Shown piece after piece: positions 18,426 through 26,334 of a DNA stretch of 50,775 nucleotides. Each line of letters starts with the position of its first letter. The stretch's first letter is position 1. A program made the translations under genes and the position numbers. The notes below the pieces were generated by a model. That model was not told the origin of the DNA and ran no database searches. It saw only the letters and a list, made by a program, of their open reading frames with translations. The stretch is from Fibrobacterota bacterium (lineage in GTDB: Bacteria; Fibrobacterota; Fibrobacteria; UBA5070): contig JAKPQQ010000199.1 of assembly GCA_029557215.1 (NCBI GenBank), positions 1 to 50,775 on the forward strand, given 5' to 3'.

Positions 18426-19087
18426 CGGGTCGTTCCTTCCCGGGCCATGCGCTCGAGCCACCACAGGATTTCCGGATCCTCGGGCGACAGCCTGGAAGCC
18501 GCCAGCAGATGGTCGATGGCTTCCAGTTTCCGTCCATTGTTCCATTCCACCATCGCGAGATTGAAGAAGGCGTCGGCGTCGTTGGAATCGATCGCGGTGT
18601 TCTGCAGGAACAGTTCCGTCGCGCGATCCGGATCGCCGCGGCGCTCCACCACGATGGCCAGGAGGTTGCGGGCGCGGGTGGCTTCGGGCCTGGACTCCAC
18701 GATCGATTCCAGCTTGCCCACGGCGCGATCCGAATCCCCAGCGTGCAGCAGGCTGCGCGCCCAGCCGTAGCGGGCGTCTTCGAGCATGGCGCGCCCCGCC
18801 GAATCGGACAGGCCCGCGCGTTCCAGCTCGCGGACGGCCCCCGACCAGTCGGAGGGCTTGTCCAGACCGTCCTCGGCGCGATGGCGGGCCAGGAGCAGGT
18901 TCGCTTCGCCCAAGCCCCGCCGCAAGACGGAATCCGTCGGATCCCGGTCGAGCGCCAGCGCATAGAACCTCGCCGCGCGTTCGCCGTCCCCCACGGAAAG
19001 CGCTTCGTCGGCCTTGTCGCGAGGCCCCGAGCAGCCCGCGAGCCACACCGCGCACAACAGCGCGAGGATGGACGGATTTTGTTTCAC
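18422..19087 (-). CDS. TPR lipoprotein
   Basis: 221 residues from GTG 19087, which overlaps the preceding stop as GTGA; ATG 19114 is also in frame. The signal peptide ends at the lipobox LAGC (SILALLCAVWLAGCSG). The mature part is a chain of TPR-like helix pairs: ADEALSVGDGERAARFYALALDRDP, then AVGKLESIVESRPEATRARNLLA, NDADAFFNLAMVEWNNGRKLEAI and LSPEDPEILWWLERMA. TPR lipoproteins often hold outer-membrane or periplasmic complexes together. It lies between a barrel-type gene and a transmembrane kinase, so a linking role between outer membrane and kinase is plausible but is inference. Confidence 0.85.
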   Translation of the reverse strand: MKQNPSILALLCAVWLAGCSGPRDKADEALSVGDGERAARFYALALDRDPTDSVLRRGLGEANLLLARHRAEDGLDKPSDWSGAVRELERAGLSDSAGRAMLEDARYGWARSLLHAGDSDRAVGKLESIVESRPEATRARNLLAIVVERRGDPDRATELFLQNTAIDSNDADAFFNLAMVEWNNGRKLEAIDHLLAASRLSPEDPEILWWLERMAREGTTR

Positions 19088-20790
19088 CAGGACACCGAAG
19101 TGGATGCGTTCCATACCGTTCGAGTATAGGAAGAACCGTCCAGGAGGTGTTCCATGGACGACCTGTTGCGGGTCCAGGAGCACCCGCCCGCGACGGAAAC
19201 GCGAGGAAACACCGTCCATCGGGCCCGCAGCCGCAGCGTCGTGGCCCAATCCACCCGTCGCCGACGGAACGCGACAGGTCCGATGTTCGATCCGAGGGGA
19301 CTGGGGATCCAATGGTCCACGCCGCTCGAGCGGTCGCGATAGAAATACAGAGGCTCGAGCTCGTCCTTGGAGTTTTCCAGGAGCTGGTTCCAGATCGCCT
19401 CTTCCGAGAGATAGGCCCCGATCTGGTCGGCGAACCATTCCGTGCGTCCGACATCGAACACCACGCTCCAGGAAACACTCGGAACCGGCCGTTGCGCGAG
19501 ACCGATGGATCCCGTCGCTCCCCAGCAATCCGATCGGGAGGAAAGAGGATAGGCGAAACTCCCGGTCGTTTCCACGAACTGGCCGGGAGCGGCACCGCTC
19601 CAGGCCCGCTTGAGCTGGAGATCGTTGAAGGACAGGACGTTCCCCTCCGCATCCAGGAATCGCAAATCGGGACTCTTGTTGGACATCCCGAGTTCGGCGC
19701 CGTCCACGTGGATCCACATCGCGGGAAGCCCCGTGGAATCCCAGGTGGTGGCGACGGTCCCCAGGTACCAGGAATACGCCCCGGAAAACGAAACGGAAAA
19801 CCGTTTTGGCAGAGGGACCGAAGCCGACAACGAATGCGAACCGTTCGAACCGACGCGCCGGTCCGAAGCGTCGTAGGACGACTTGAAGGAATTCGCCTCC
19901 GAAAGGCTCCACGACCCGAAGTCGCATGCCCCGGACAGGCTTGCGACGAATTCCGTCTGATGGATGGGATCCCCTTCGTCCATGCGGTACCAGGTCCTGT
20001 CGACCGCGAACGAAGCGTCGGTGGACAACCGGGGAGACCACTTCCAGGAACCGAACAGGGAAAGTCCCGCCGTGCCGGAGATCCAACCCGATCCGTCGGG
20101 ATCCATCGCCAACTGGACCGGCAGCTGCAGGAAGGCGATCCACGGATCGCGGAAAACCTGCACTCCCAGCGACAGCCCCACCGGAATCTGGGCGCCGGTG
20201 ATCGACATGGAATCGCTCCAGCCCTGGAGCGAACCGTCCACCGCCCAGCTCGAATCGCTTCCCCGTTCGCCGACACGAACGAAATCACCGACGATCTTGA
20301 GCGAATCGGCCATCTTCTTCGCATCCCCCTGGTGGAGGCCCCCAGCCGACAGGGACACGCTCCAGTCCCACACGACGGATTCCGCGAAACCATTGGAGCG
20401 CACTTCCACGAGATCGGTCGCCAACCGCTCGCCGACCTCCCGCTCCACCACGCGGGCTTCGTCCTCCATGCCGATCTTGCGCAGGAGGTTCGCGCGGAAC
20501 AGAAGGAGTTCGACGCGTCCGGCGGTGTCGGATTCGTTTCCGGCATAGGTCGCGGAAAGCGCATCGACCATGCGTCCGTCGCATTCCAACGCCTGGCTCA
20601 GGCGCAGCATGACCGGGTTGGACGAGTCGCCCTCGCCGCGAGCCTGGAGCAGATGCGCCACGGCGGCACGGCAGTCCCCCTTGCCCAACGCATCGAAGCC
20701 TAGCTGACGGTGCGAAGTCGAACCGGCGAAGACCGAGCTGGCGAGCTGGAAGAGAGCCAAGAAGCACCAGAATCGGATATGGACCGTCAC
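19084..20790 (-). CDS. Probable outer-membrane beta-barrel protein with TPR-like N-terminus
   Basis: 568 residues from GTG 20790, coupled to the preceding stop by a GTGA overlap; ATG 20817 is possible but would overlap by 31 nt. The signal peptide is IRFWCFLALFQLASSVFAG. Residues about 25-140 are helical and TPR-like (GFDALGKGDCRAAVAHLLQA, VELLLFRANLLRKIGMEDEA). The rest is rich in alternating aromatic and polar strands (WDWSVSLSAGG, FSVSFSGAYSWYLGTVATTW, ASFAVDRTWYRM), and it ends in a terminal aromatic residue (STSVSW), as many barrels do. I cannot name a family. Substrate or signal reception is unknown. It is the third gene of the envelope-to-sigma54 operon. Confidence 0.7.
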   Translation of the reverse strand: MTVHIRFWCFLALFQLASSVFAGSTSHRQLGFDALGKGDCRAAVAHLLQARGEGDSSNPVMLRLSQALECDGRMVDALSATYAGNESDTAGRVELLLFRANLLRKIGMEDEARVVEREVGERLATDLVEVRSNGFAESVVWDWSVSLSAGGLHQGDAKKMADSLKIVGDFVRVGERGSDSSWAVDGSLQGWSDSMSITGAQIPVGLSLGVQVFRDPWIAFLQLPVQLAMDPDGSGWISGTAGLSLFGSWKWSPRLSTDASFAVDRTWYRMDEGDPIHQTEFVASLSGACDFGSWSLSEANSFKSSYDASDRRVGSNGSHSLSASVPLPKRFSVSFSGAYSWYLGTVATTWDSTGLPAMWIHVDGAELGMSNKSPDLRFLDAEGNVLSFNDLQLKRAWSGAAPGQFVETTGSFAYPLSSRSDCWGATGSIGLAQRPVPSVSWSVVFDVGRTEWFADQIGAYLSEEAIWNQLLENSKDELEPLYFYRDRSSGVDHWIPSPLGSNIGPVAFRRRRVDWATTLRLRARWTVFPRVSVAGGCSWTRNRSSMEHLLDGSSYTRTVWNASTSVSW

Positions 20791-21614
20791 CGGGAGAGGA
20801 CCGCGCTCCCCGTCCATTCCCGTGCGCCGGACTTGATCCGGATCGCGACCGTTCCTCCGGCAAAACCCTCGGGACGCCAGGACCATGCACCACCGCCGTT
20901 CGACACGATCTTGCCATGCAGGACCCGCCCCCGCAAGTCCACGGCCTGGATTCCGGGTTCGATCTCCGTTCCCAGATCCATCCGGATCGTGTTGCCTTGG
21001 GAGACGATCTTGCTCGCCATCGGGCTCGCCACGTGCCGATCCCCGACGCGCACGGGAGGAATCGTCTGGAACGAAAGATCCAGACGCACGCTGTCGAGGA
21101 TGTCGAGGTAGGTGTTCGCCGCGGTGTCGACATCCGCCGTGTCGCCCTCGAACGAAACCACCCAGCCGATGCCCCCGTTGCCGGTGATCCGGAAGTAGCG
21201 ATCCTTCATTTCCGACAGCAGGGTGGACGAAGCCTCGTCGCAGTCCGCGGATCGTCCGTAGACCTCGCGGGCGAACACCCCGTCCACCCGCATCGTGTCG
21301 TCGGCGAGCAGGGTCCCGAAGCACCCGCCTTCGATCAGGTAGCCGCGGGTCAGGGCCTCGGCCTTGATCCACTCCCGGGTGGTGCCGTCGTTGGTGATCC
21401 CCGATTGGACCTCCAAGAACACCAAAGCGCCATGGGCACCGGATGTGTCGTACATCGCGTACATCCGGAAATCGGACTCTCCGCCAAGGTTTTCCAGAGC
21501 CCAGCCGCTGGGAACCCACACGGACAGGCCAAGATCGGCGGGTACCACCCGCTCGGCGAAGGATGTCGCGGCCATCAGACACGCTCCGGCAAGGAGCGAG
21601 CGGATTCGGCTCAT
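20787..21614 (-). CDS. Secreted protein with C-terminal beta-sandwich of sorting-domain type
   Basis: 275 residues with a clear signal peptide (SLLAGACLMAATSFAE). The main domain is not recognised; it holds paired cysteines (EGGCFGTLL, SADCDEAS) that could form a disulfide. The final about 75 residues (NTIRMDLGTEIEPGIQAVDLRGRVL, then WRPEGFAGGTVAIRIKSG) have the pattern of the small C-terminal beta-sandwich found on many secreted Fibrobacter and Bacteroidetes proteins, including type IX secretion sorting domains. Whether it is a sorting signal here is uncertain. It starts inside the stop of the Spy-like gene (ATGA) and its stop overlaps the barrel gene. Confidence 0.6.
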   Translation of the reverse strand: MSRIRSLLAGACLMAATSFAERVVPADLGLSVWVPSGWALENLGGESDFRMYAMYDTSGAHGALVFLEVQSGITNDGTTREWIKAEALTRGYLIEGGCFGTLLADDTMRVDGVFAREVYGRSADCDEASSTLLSEMKDRYFRITGNGGIGWVVSFEGDTADVDTAANTYLDILDSVRLDLSFQTIPPVRVGDRHVASPMASKIVSQGNTIRMDLGTEIEPGIQAVDLRGRVLHGKIVSNGGGAWSWRPEGFAGGTVAIRIKSGAREWTGSAVLSR

Positions 21615-21973
21615 TGACGGTATCCCGAGCTGGGGGATTTGACCTTGGAACGCAGCGATTGGGAGCGCTCCAGTTGGCGCAAATGGGCTTCCATCCTCTC
21701 CCGCTCCTGCGGGGCCAGACCTTCCAAGGCGCTGGATCGGCGGTTCCTGGCCTCACGCCGGAGGCTGTCCAGCCAAGCGCTTCGTTCCTGGGCGCTCAAC
21801 TGCGAAAGGGTGTCACGACGGGCTTGGAGATCGATGCTCGCTTGTTCCACTTTGACCCGCAGATGTTCGGGAAGCCTCGAGCGCAATTCGCTCAAAGCAG
21901 AACTGTCGGAGCGAACAGCTTCGGGGACCCCCGCCGGCAGCATGGAGCCCAACCCGAGCAGCATCCAAATCAT
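21611..21973 (-). CDS. Spy/CpxP-like small periplasmic protein
   Basis: 120 residues with a short signal peptide (IWMLLGLGSMLPAG). The rest is helical and highly charged. Two LTxxQ-like motifs are visible, LSAQERSAWLDSLRRE and LAPQERERMEAHLRQLE, resembling the paired motifs of Spy and CpxP, periplasmic chaperones or sensors of envelope stress. It is the first gene of the six-gene operon and has an excellent ribosome binding site, AGGAGGGG, about 6-8 nt before the ATG. A sigma54-type promoter lies 35 nt upstream. The Spy/CpxP link rests on motif and size only. Confidence 0.6.
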   Translation of the reverse strand: MIWMLLGLGSMLPAGVPEAVRSDSSALSELRSRLPEHLRVKVEQASIDLQARRDTLSQLSAQERSAWLDSLRREARNRRSSALEGLAPQERERMEAHLRQLERSQSLRSKVKSPSSGYRQ

Positions 21974-22007
21974 GTCGCACCCCTCCTGGACGTCGGCAAG
22001 CCAATTC

Positions 22008-22022
22008 GCAAGCTTGATGCCA
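22008..22022 (-). promoter_or_regulatory. Predicted sigma54 (-24/-12) promoter
   Basis: On the minus strand this reads TGGCATCAAGCTTGC, which fits TGGCACGN4TTGC with GG and GC separated by exactly 10 nt; only the sixth and seventh positions deviate. Transcription would start near 21996, about 23 nt before the Spy-like gene's ATG, leaving room for its AGGAGG site at 21982-21987. The operon it drives ends with a sigma54 activator. Confidence 0.7.
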
Positions 22023-22074
22023 AGAAGGGAGATCGCACGGCAACGGTTTGGGGTGGGGTTCTCACCTGCAGAAA

Positions 22075-22124
22075 ATCGCCCCGGATCGCCCCAAAGTCAA
22101 TCGCTTGCTGCGGCGGATCGCCCC
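22075..22124. repeat. Three phased ATCGCCCC octamers, candidate activator sites
   Basis: The octamer ATCGCCCC occurs at 22075-22082, 22085-22092 and 22117-22124. The offsets are 10 and 32 bp, close to one and three helical turns. They lie 53-102 bp upstream of the -24 element, where enhancer-binding proteins usually sit. Confidence 0.45.
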
Positions 22125-22139
22125 TAACAGGATCAAAGA

Positions 22140-22162
22140 AACCTGGAGATCAACCCCAGGTT
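22140..22162 (-). terminator. Hairpin overlapping the dapF stop codon
   Basis: AACCTGG (22140-22146) pairs with CCAGGTT (22156-22162) around a 9-nt loop. On the minus strand it is followed by TCTTTG. It spans the dapF stop at 22150 and could end the lepB-dapF transcript, but the T-run is short. Confidence 0.4.
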
Positions 22163-22992
22163 CCGCGGAAGACTTCCACCGCGTTGCCGGTCATGCGCAC
22201 TTCGCCTTGGCCATCCCAGGAGAGGCTCAAGCGCCCGCCCAGCAGGTCGATCTCGACATCTCCGTCGGTGATCCCGCGCAGGCGGCTCGCGACGCACACG
22301 GCGCTGGCGCCGGTGCCGCAGGCCCAGGTTTCGCCGGAACCGCGTTCCCAGGTGCGCTGGCGCAGATGGGCGGGGCCCAGCACCTGCACGAACTCCGCGT
22401 TCACGCGCTTGGGGAACGCCGGGTGGTTTTCCACCAGCGGTCCGATCTCGTGGACCGGGAACGATTCGGTGTCGTCCACGAACACCACGAAGTGGGGGTT
22501 GCCCATTCCCACGGGCGTTCCCCGGAGCTTGCGACCGGCGACCTCGATCTCGAACTCGCCGCCCATCGCGGGGAGCGTGGTCGGAATCTGTTCGGGCGAA
22601 AGCAGCGGAGCCCCCATGGAAAGCGTCACGCGCTCGGCCTTGCCGTCGGCTCCCACATGGACCTTGGCGCCTCGTGGCCCGGCTCCGGTCTGCAGCTTGA
22701 ACTCGGTGGCGCCGCCGGTGCGACCGCGATCGAACAGGAACTTGGCCACGCACCGCAGCCCGTTGCCGCACATGCCCGATTCCGAGCCGTCGGCGTTGTA
22801 CATGACCATGCGCCCCGCGAACCCTTCCTGGTCGGGCTTGGCCACCAGGATCAGGCCGTCGGAACCGACGGCGAAATGGCGGTGCGAGACGTCGATGGCC
22901 AGCTGGACCGGATCGGGAACGGATTGCGACCACATGTCCACGTAGACGTAGTCGTTGCCGGTGCCGTGCATCTTCACGAATTCGATCGACAT
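22150..22992 (-). CDS. dapF: Diaminopimelate epimerase
   Basis: 280 residues. It converts LL- to meso-diaminopimelate for lysine and peptidoglycan. Both catalytic cysteines are present in their motifs: C75 in GMCGNGLRC and C225 in WACGTGAS. Conserved MHGTGNDYV (8-16) and GNPHFVVFVD support the fold. The ATG at 22992 follows an AGGA site and begins the conserved region; upstream in-frame codons are not needed. It is the last gene of the lepB-dapF operon, 25 bp after lptE. Confidence 0.96.
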   Translation of the reverse strand: MSIEFVKMHGTGNDYVYVDMWSQSVPDPVQLAIDVSHRHFAVGSDGLILVAKPDQEGFAGRMVMYNADGSESGMCGNGLRCVAKFLFDRGRTGGATEFKLQTGAGPRGAKVHVGADGKAERVTLSMGAPLLSPEQIPTTLPAMGGEFEIEVAGRKLRGTPVGMGNPHFVVFVDDTESFPVHEIGPLVENHPAFPKRVNAEFVQVLGPAHLRQRTWERGSGETWACGTGASAVCVASRLRGITDGDVEIDLLGGRLSLSWDGQGEVRMTGNAVEVFRGTWG

Positions 22993-23017
22993 TTCCTGAC
23001 TCCTGGTGCGGACTGGA

Positions 23018-23506
23018 TCACCAGCCGCTGATGGTGTTGTCCACGAGCTTGCGCACACCCAGCACCAGGGCCTTGGCCTTGGCGTCGGATTCCGTCTCGT
23101 TGAGGGGGTCGTAGTCGTAGGTTCCCGCGATGCCGCCGGATTCGAACAGGATCGCGTCGTCGCGCTGGTCCACGAACTTGGCGTCCAGCGTCACCGTCAC
23201 GCGGAACCGGCCGACGTTCCCCGACGCGTCGAAGGTCTGCGGCGCGTGGGAGTATCCGGTCAGCCCGGCTTCCAGACGGCTCTGGCCGTCGCGATCCACC
23301 GGCCGCAGCGAACCGTTGCGGACGAACTCGTCGACCACCGCCTTGGTCGCCTGGTCGGCGAGTTCGGGCTGGCGGGCCTTGTCGACCACCGGCACGATCT
23401 CGACGGTCCGCAATCCCGCCGGCAACCCCGATCCCGCGAAGGAATAGCAACCGCAAAGCGCCAGCGCGCACGCGGCCAACCACAGGAACCCGTAGGGGCG
23501 ATTCAC
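23018..23506 (-). CDS. lptE: LptE-like LPS assembly lipoprotein
   Basis: 162 residues from GTG 23506, which overlaps the dinG stop as GTGA. The signal peptide ends with a cysteine at CGCYSF, and the mature start (YSFAGSGLPAGLRTVEIVPVVD) is the LptE pattern. Further strands RVTVTLDAKFVDQRDDAILFES fit the family. LptE plugs the LptD barrel that inserts lipopolysaccharide into the outer membrane. The length is normal. Together with dapF and lepB it makes this an envelope-biogenesis operon and argues for an LPS-bearing outer membrane. Confidence 0.85.
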   Translation of the reverse strand: MNRPYGFLWLAACALALCGCYSFAGSGLPAGLRTVEIVPVVDKARQPELADQATKAVVDEFVRNGSLRPVDRDGQSRLEAGLTGYSHAPQTFDASGNVGRFRVTVTLDAKFVDQRDDAILFESGGIAGTYDYDPLNETESDAKAKALVLGVRKLVDNTISGW

Positions 23507-26334
23507 GAATCGCCCTCGATTGGCGGGTTGGCTGCCGTGCCGAGATCATTTTCCACCTCGGCCACCTCCACCGACCCCTCGAACCATTCGCGCAGTTCGC
23601 GCAGGGCCTGGTCGGAGGTCTTGGCCTGACGGTGTCCGCCGTCCCAGGCGTCGGCCAGGTAGGACCCGTACCGCTCGCGCACGATGCGGCTGTCCAGCAC
23701 CAGGATCGCGCCGCGGTCGTCGGAACGGCGCAGCAGGCGCCCGATCCCCTGCCGCAGCTTGAGCCATGCCTCGGGAAGGAAGCATTCGGCGAACGGGGGG
23801 CGTCCTTCGGCTTCCACCTCTTCGGCGCGCGAGGCCACCAGCGGATCGGACGGCACCGGGAACGGAAGACGCGCCACCACCACCAGCTCCAGGTCGCGGC
23901 CGGGAAGATCCACGCCTTCCCAGAAACTGTCGGCCCCCAGAAGGCAGGCGCCCTCGTGCTTGCGGAACATCTGGAGCAGCGCCTCGCGGTTGCCGTCCAC
24001 ACCTTGTGCGAGCATGAGGCGTCCCGCCTGCTTCCATTCCATGGCGAGCTTTTCGCGCACGTCGCGGAGGTTGCGCTCGGACGTGAACAGCACCAGCGCC
24101 CGCCGGTTCAGCGGCAGCACGACTTCGCGCAGCGTCTGGACCACCGAATCCAGCCAGCCCTTTTCGCCTGGCTTGGGAAGCCAGCCCGCCGCGACCACCC
24201 GCGCCTGTTCGCGCATCTTGAACGGCGAAAGGTGGCGCACGCGGCGCACGTCGCGATCCAGGCGGGCGATGCCGGAGCGGAACTCGAAGTATTCGGGACG
24301 TCCGCGCACCGCGAGGGTGGCGGAAGTGAACACGCAGGTCTTGAGGACCGGATAGAGCTTGTTCGCCAGAAGTTGTCCGGGGTCGCGCGGCGAGGCGCGC
24401 AGCTGCAGGCGGATGGGATTGCTCCAATCCTCGATCCAGTGGACGTCGGCTTCCGGCGCGGCGTCGCACAGGGCCTGGAAGTCGCGGCGGATCTCGCCCA
24501 GGGCGCCTTCCACGGCCGACAGGTCGGACAGGTACCCGCGTTCTTCGGCGGCGTCCCACCCGGCGAGCTCCTTGCGCAGATCGGCGATCGCCACCAGGGC
24601 GGCGTCGAACGCGCCCTGCGCGGGACTGGGGTCCACTCCGGTTTCGTTGGCCAGCGGTTCGCGCAGGCGCAGTTTCTGTTCTTCGCCGCGACGCCCGATC
24701 TTTTCGCCCAGTTTCTGGAACAGGCGGTGCAGGCGGCGGTCGGCGTTGGCCAGTTCCTCGCGGCAGCGGTCCACGAAGGGAATGGCGGTCACGGGCAGAT
24801 CCTTGACCGAAGACAACGCGCCCAGCAGACCGGCGCGCTTGTCGCCGGATTCGGCCAGCGGATGCACGGCGCGGCGCAGGCGGTTGAGCGACACCACGCG
24901 CCCCAGGTGGTCGTGGGCGGCATCGGCCAGATGGTGGGCTTCGTCCAGGATCAACCGCTCGTAGGAAGGCAGCAGCGCGAAGTCGATGGAAAGATCCGAC
25001 AGCAGGAGGGCGTGGTTCACGATCACCACGTGGGCCGATTCCGCCCGACGCTTGGCCCTCTGGTGGAAGCAGCGTTTGAACAAAGGGTGCCGCCCGGGAA
25101 TCGCCGCGCGGCCGTCGCTCTGCAGCTTGGCCCACAATCCCGCGTTGCGGTCGCGACCGAACCCGTTGCATTCCTCGATGTCGCCGGTGCTCGTGCGCGA
25201 CACCCACACCACCAGGGGCAGGAACGCCTCGCGTTCCGAAGCGTCCAGACGGGCGGCATCCTCCAGGTGCTCGGCGTAGCGTCGCACGCACAGGTAGTTG
25301 GATCGCCCCTTGAGCACCACGATGCGGGCTTCGGGGACGACTTCGCGGACCAGCGGGGCCTCGCGTTCGACCAGCTGGTTCTGCAAGGTCTTGGTGGCCG
25401 TGCTGACCACCACCCGGTCCTTGGCCTCCACCGCCCACAGGGCGGCGGGCGCCAGGTAGGCGAGCGACTTGCCGGTTCCCGTCCCCGCTTCGCAGAGCAG
25501 GAAATGTCCGTCGGAGAACGCCTGCGCGACTTCGCGGGCCATCTGGCCCTGGGCGGGACGCGGCTCCCAACCTTCGCGTCCCTTGGCCAACGGACCGTTG
25601 GGCGAAAACACGCGGTCGACCACGCGCCCGTCCAGCTTGGCCTCGCGCGGAGGTCCAGGACGGAATCCGTCTTCCTCCGGCTCCCGCCAGCGGGGTTCGG
25701 GCGCCTGGTGCCCGCCGTCCCACGCCAGGATCGATTCCCAGGCGCTTGCCGAATCGCGCAGGATCCAGGCCAGCCCGTCGACCACCGCGCGATCCGTCTC
25801 GTGGAGCCGGGCCAGTTCGGTCTGCACGGCCAGGAACAGGAGCCCGGCCGACCGCGCGTCGGCGGCGGCGCGATGCGAGGTGTCGCCGGATTCCGTCAAC
25901 CCCAGCCGTTCCACCAGGGTCTCGAGCTTGTGCGAGGGCCACTCGGGCCAGACCGTGCGGGCCCCCAGGAGCGTGTCGAACACGGCTCGCGCGGGCTCGG
26001 CGATGCCGGCGGCTTCCCAAGCCTTGCGCAGGAACCGCAGGTCGAACATGGAATTGTGCGCGACCAGCGGAAGGCTCCCGCAGAATTCCTGGAACGCCTT
26101 CAGCGATTCGACCGGATCCTGTCCGGCTTCGGCTTCGGCGGCGGTGATGCCGGTGAGCGCCTCGATGAACGGCGACACGGGCCGCTTGGTGCGCAGCACC
26201 GCGGAAAAGGAGCCGGCCTCGACCCCGTCGCGGAACAGGACCGCGCCGAGTTCGAGGATCTCCTCGTTGGAAAAGTCGAGACCCGTGGTCTCCAGGTCGA
26301 TGGCCACGAAATCGCGGACGGGGCACACGCTCAT
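23503..26334 (-). CDS. dinG: DinG-family helicase with N-terminal DnaQ-type exonuclease
   Basis: 943 residues. The first about 175 residues form a DEDDh exonuclease: FVAIDLETTG with D13 and E15, LVAHNSMFDLRFL, and SHRAAADARS. The rest is an XPD/DinG-type superfamily 2 helicase: Walker A CEAGTGTGKSLAYL, STATKTLQNQL, ILDEAHHLAD, FTSATLAVRG, LLGADSFWEGVDLPG, and QGIGRLLRR. Cysteines at NYLCVRR, EECNGF and KRCFHQR occupy the region that holds the iron-sulfur cluster in E. coli DinG; I see three rather than four clear ligands. The exonuclease fusion is as in Bacillus DinG. ATG 26334 overlaps the previous stop (ATGA). No SOS box is visible at this gene itself. Confidence 0.92.
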   Translation of the reverse strand: MSVCPVRDFVAIDLETTGLDFSNEEILELGAVLFRDGVEAGSFSAVLRTKRPVSPFIEALTGITAAEAEAGQDPVESLKAFQEFCGSLPLVAHNSMFDLRFLRKAWEAAGIAEPARAVFDTLLGARTVWPEWPSHKLETLVERLGLTESGDTSHRAAADARSAGLLFLAVQTELARLHETDRAVVDGLAWILRDSASAWESILAWDGGHQAPEPRWREPEEDGFRPGPPREAKLDGRVVDRVFSPNGPLAKGREGWEPRPAQGQMAREVAQAFSDGHFLLCEAGTGTGKSLAYLAPAALWAVEAKDRVVVSTATKTLQNQLVEREAPLVREVVPEARIVVLKGRSNYLCVRRYAEHLEDAARLDASEREAFLPLVVWVSRTSTGDIEECNGFGRDRNAGLWAKLQSDGRAAIPGRHPLFKRCFHQRAKRRAESAHVVIVNHALLLSDLSIDFALLPSYERLILDEAHHLADAAHDHLGRVVSLNRLRRAVHPLAESGDKRAGLLGALSSVKDLPVTAIPFVDRCREELANADRRLHRLFQKLGEKIGRRGEEQKLRLREPLANETGVDPSPAQGAFDAALVAIADLRKELAGWDAAEERGYLSDLSAVEGALGEIRRDFQALCDAAPEADVHWIEDWSNPIRLQLRASPRDPGQLLANKLYPVLKTCVFTSATLAVRGRPEYFEFRSGIARLDRDVRRVRHLSPFKMREQARVVAAGWLPKPGEKGWLDSVVQTLREVVLPLNRRALVLFTSERNLRDVREKLAMEWKQAGRLMLAQGVDGNREALLQMFRKHEGACLLGADSFWEGVDLPGRDLELVVVARLPFPVPSDPLVASRAEEVEAEGRPPFAECFLPEAWLKLRQGIGRLLRRSDDRGAILVLDSRIVRERYGSYLADAWDGGHRQAKTSDQALRELREWFEGSVEVAEVENDLGTAANPPIEGDS

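Noticed and set aside
19114..19140. TATACT on the minus strand as an internal promoter for the TPR lipoprotein
   Set aside because: It lies inside the barrel gene with no -35 partner, and the GTGA overlap explains the start of the downstream gene better.
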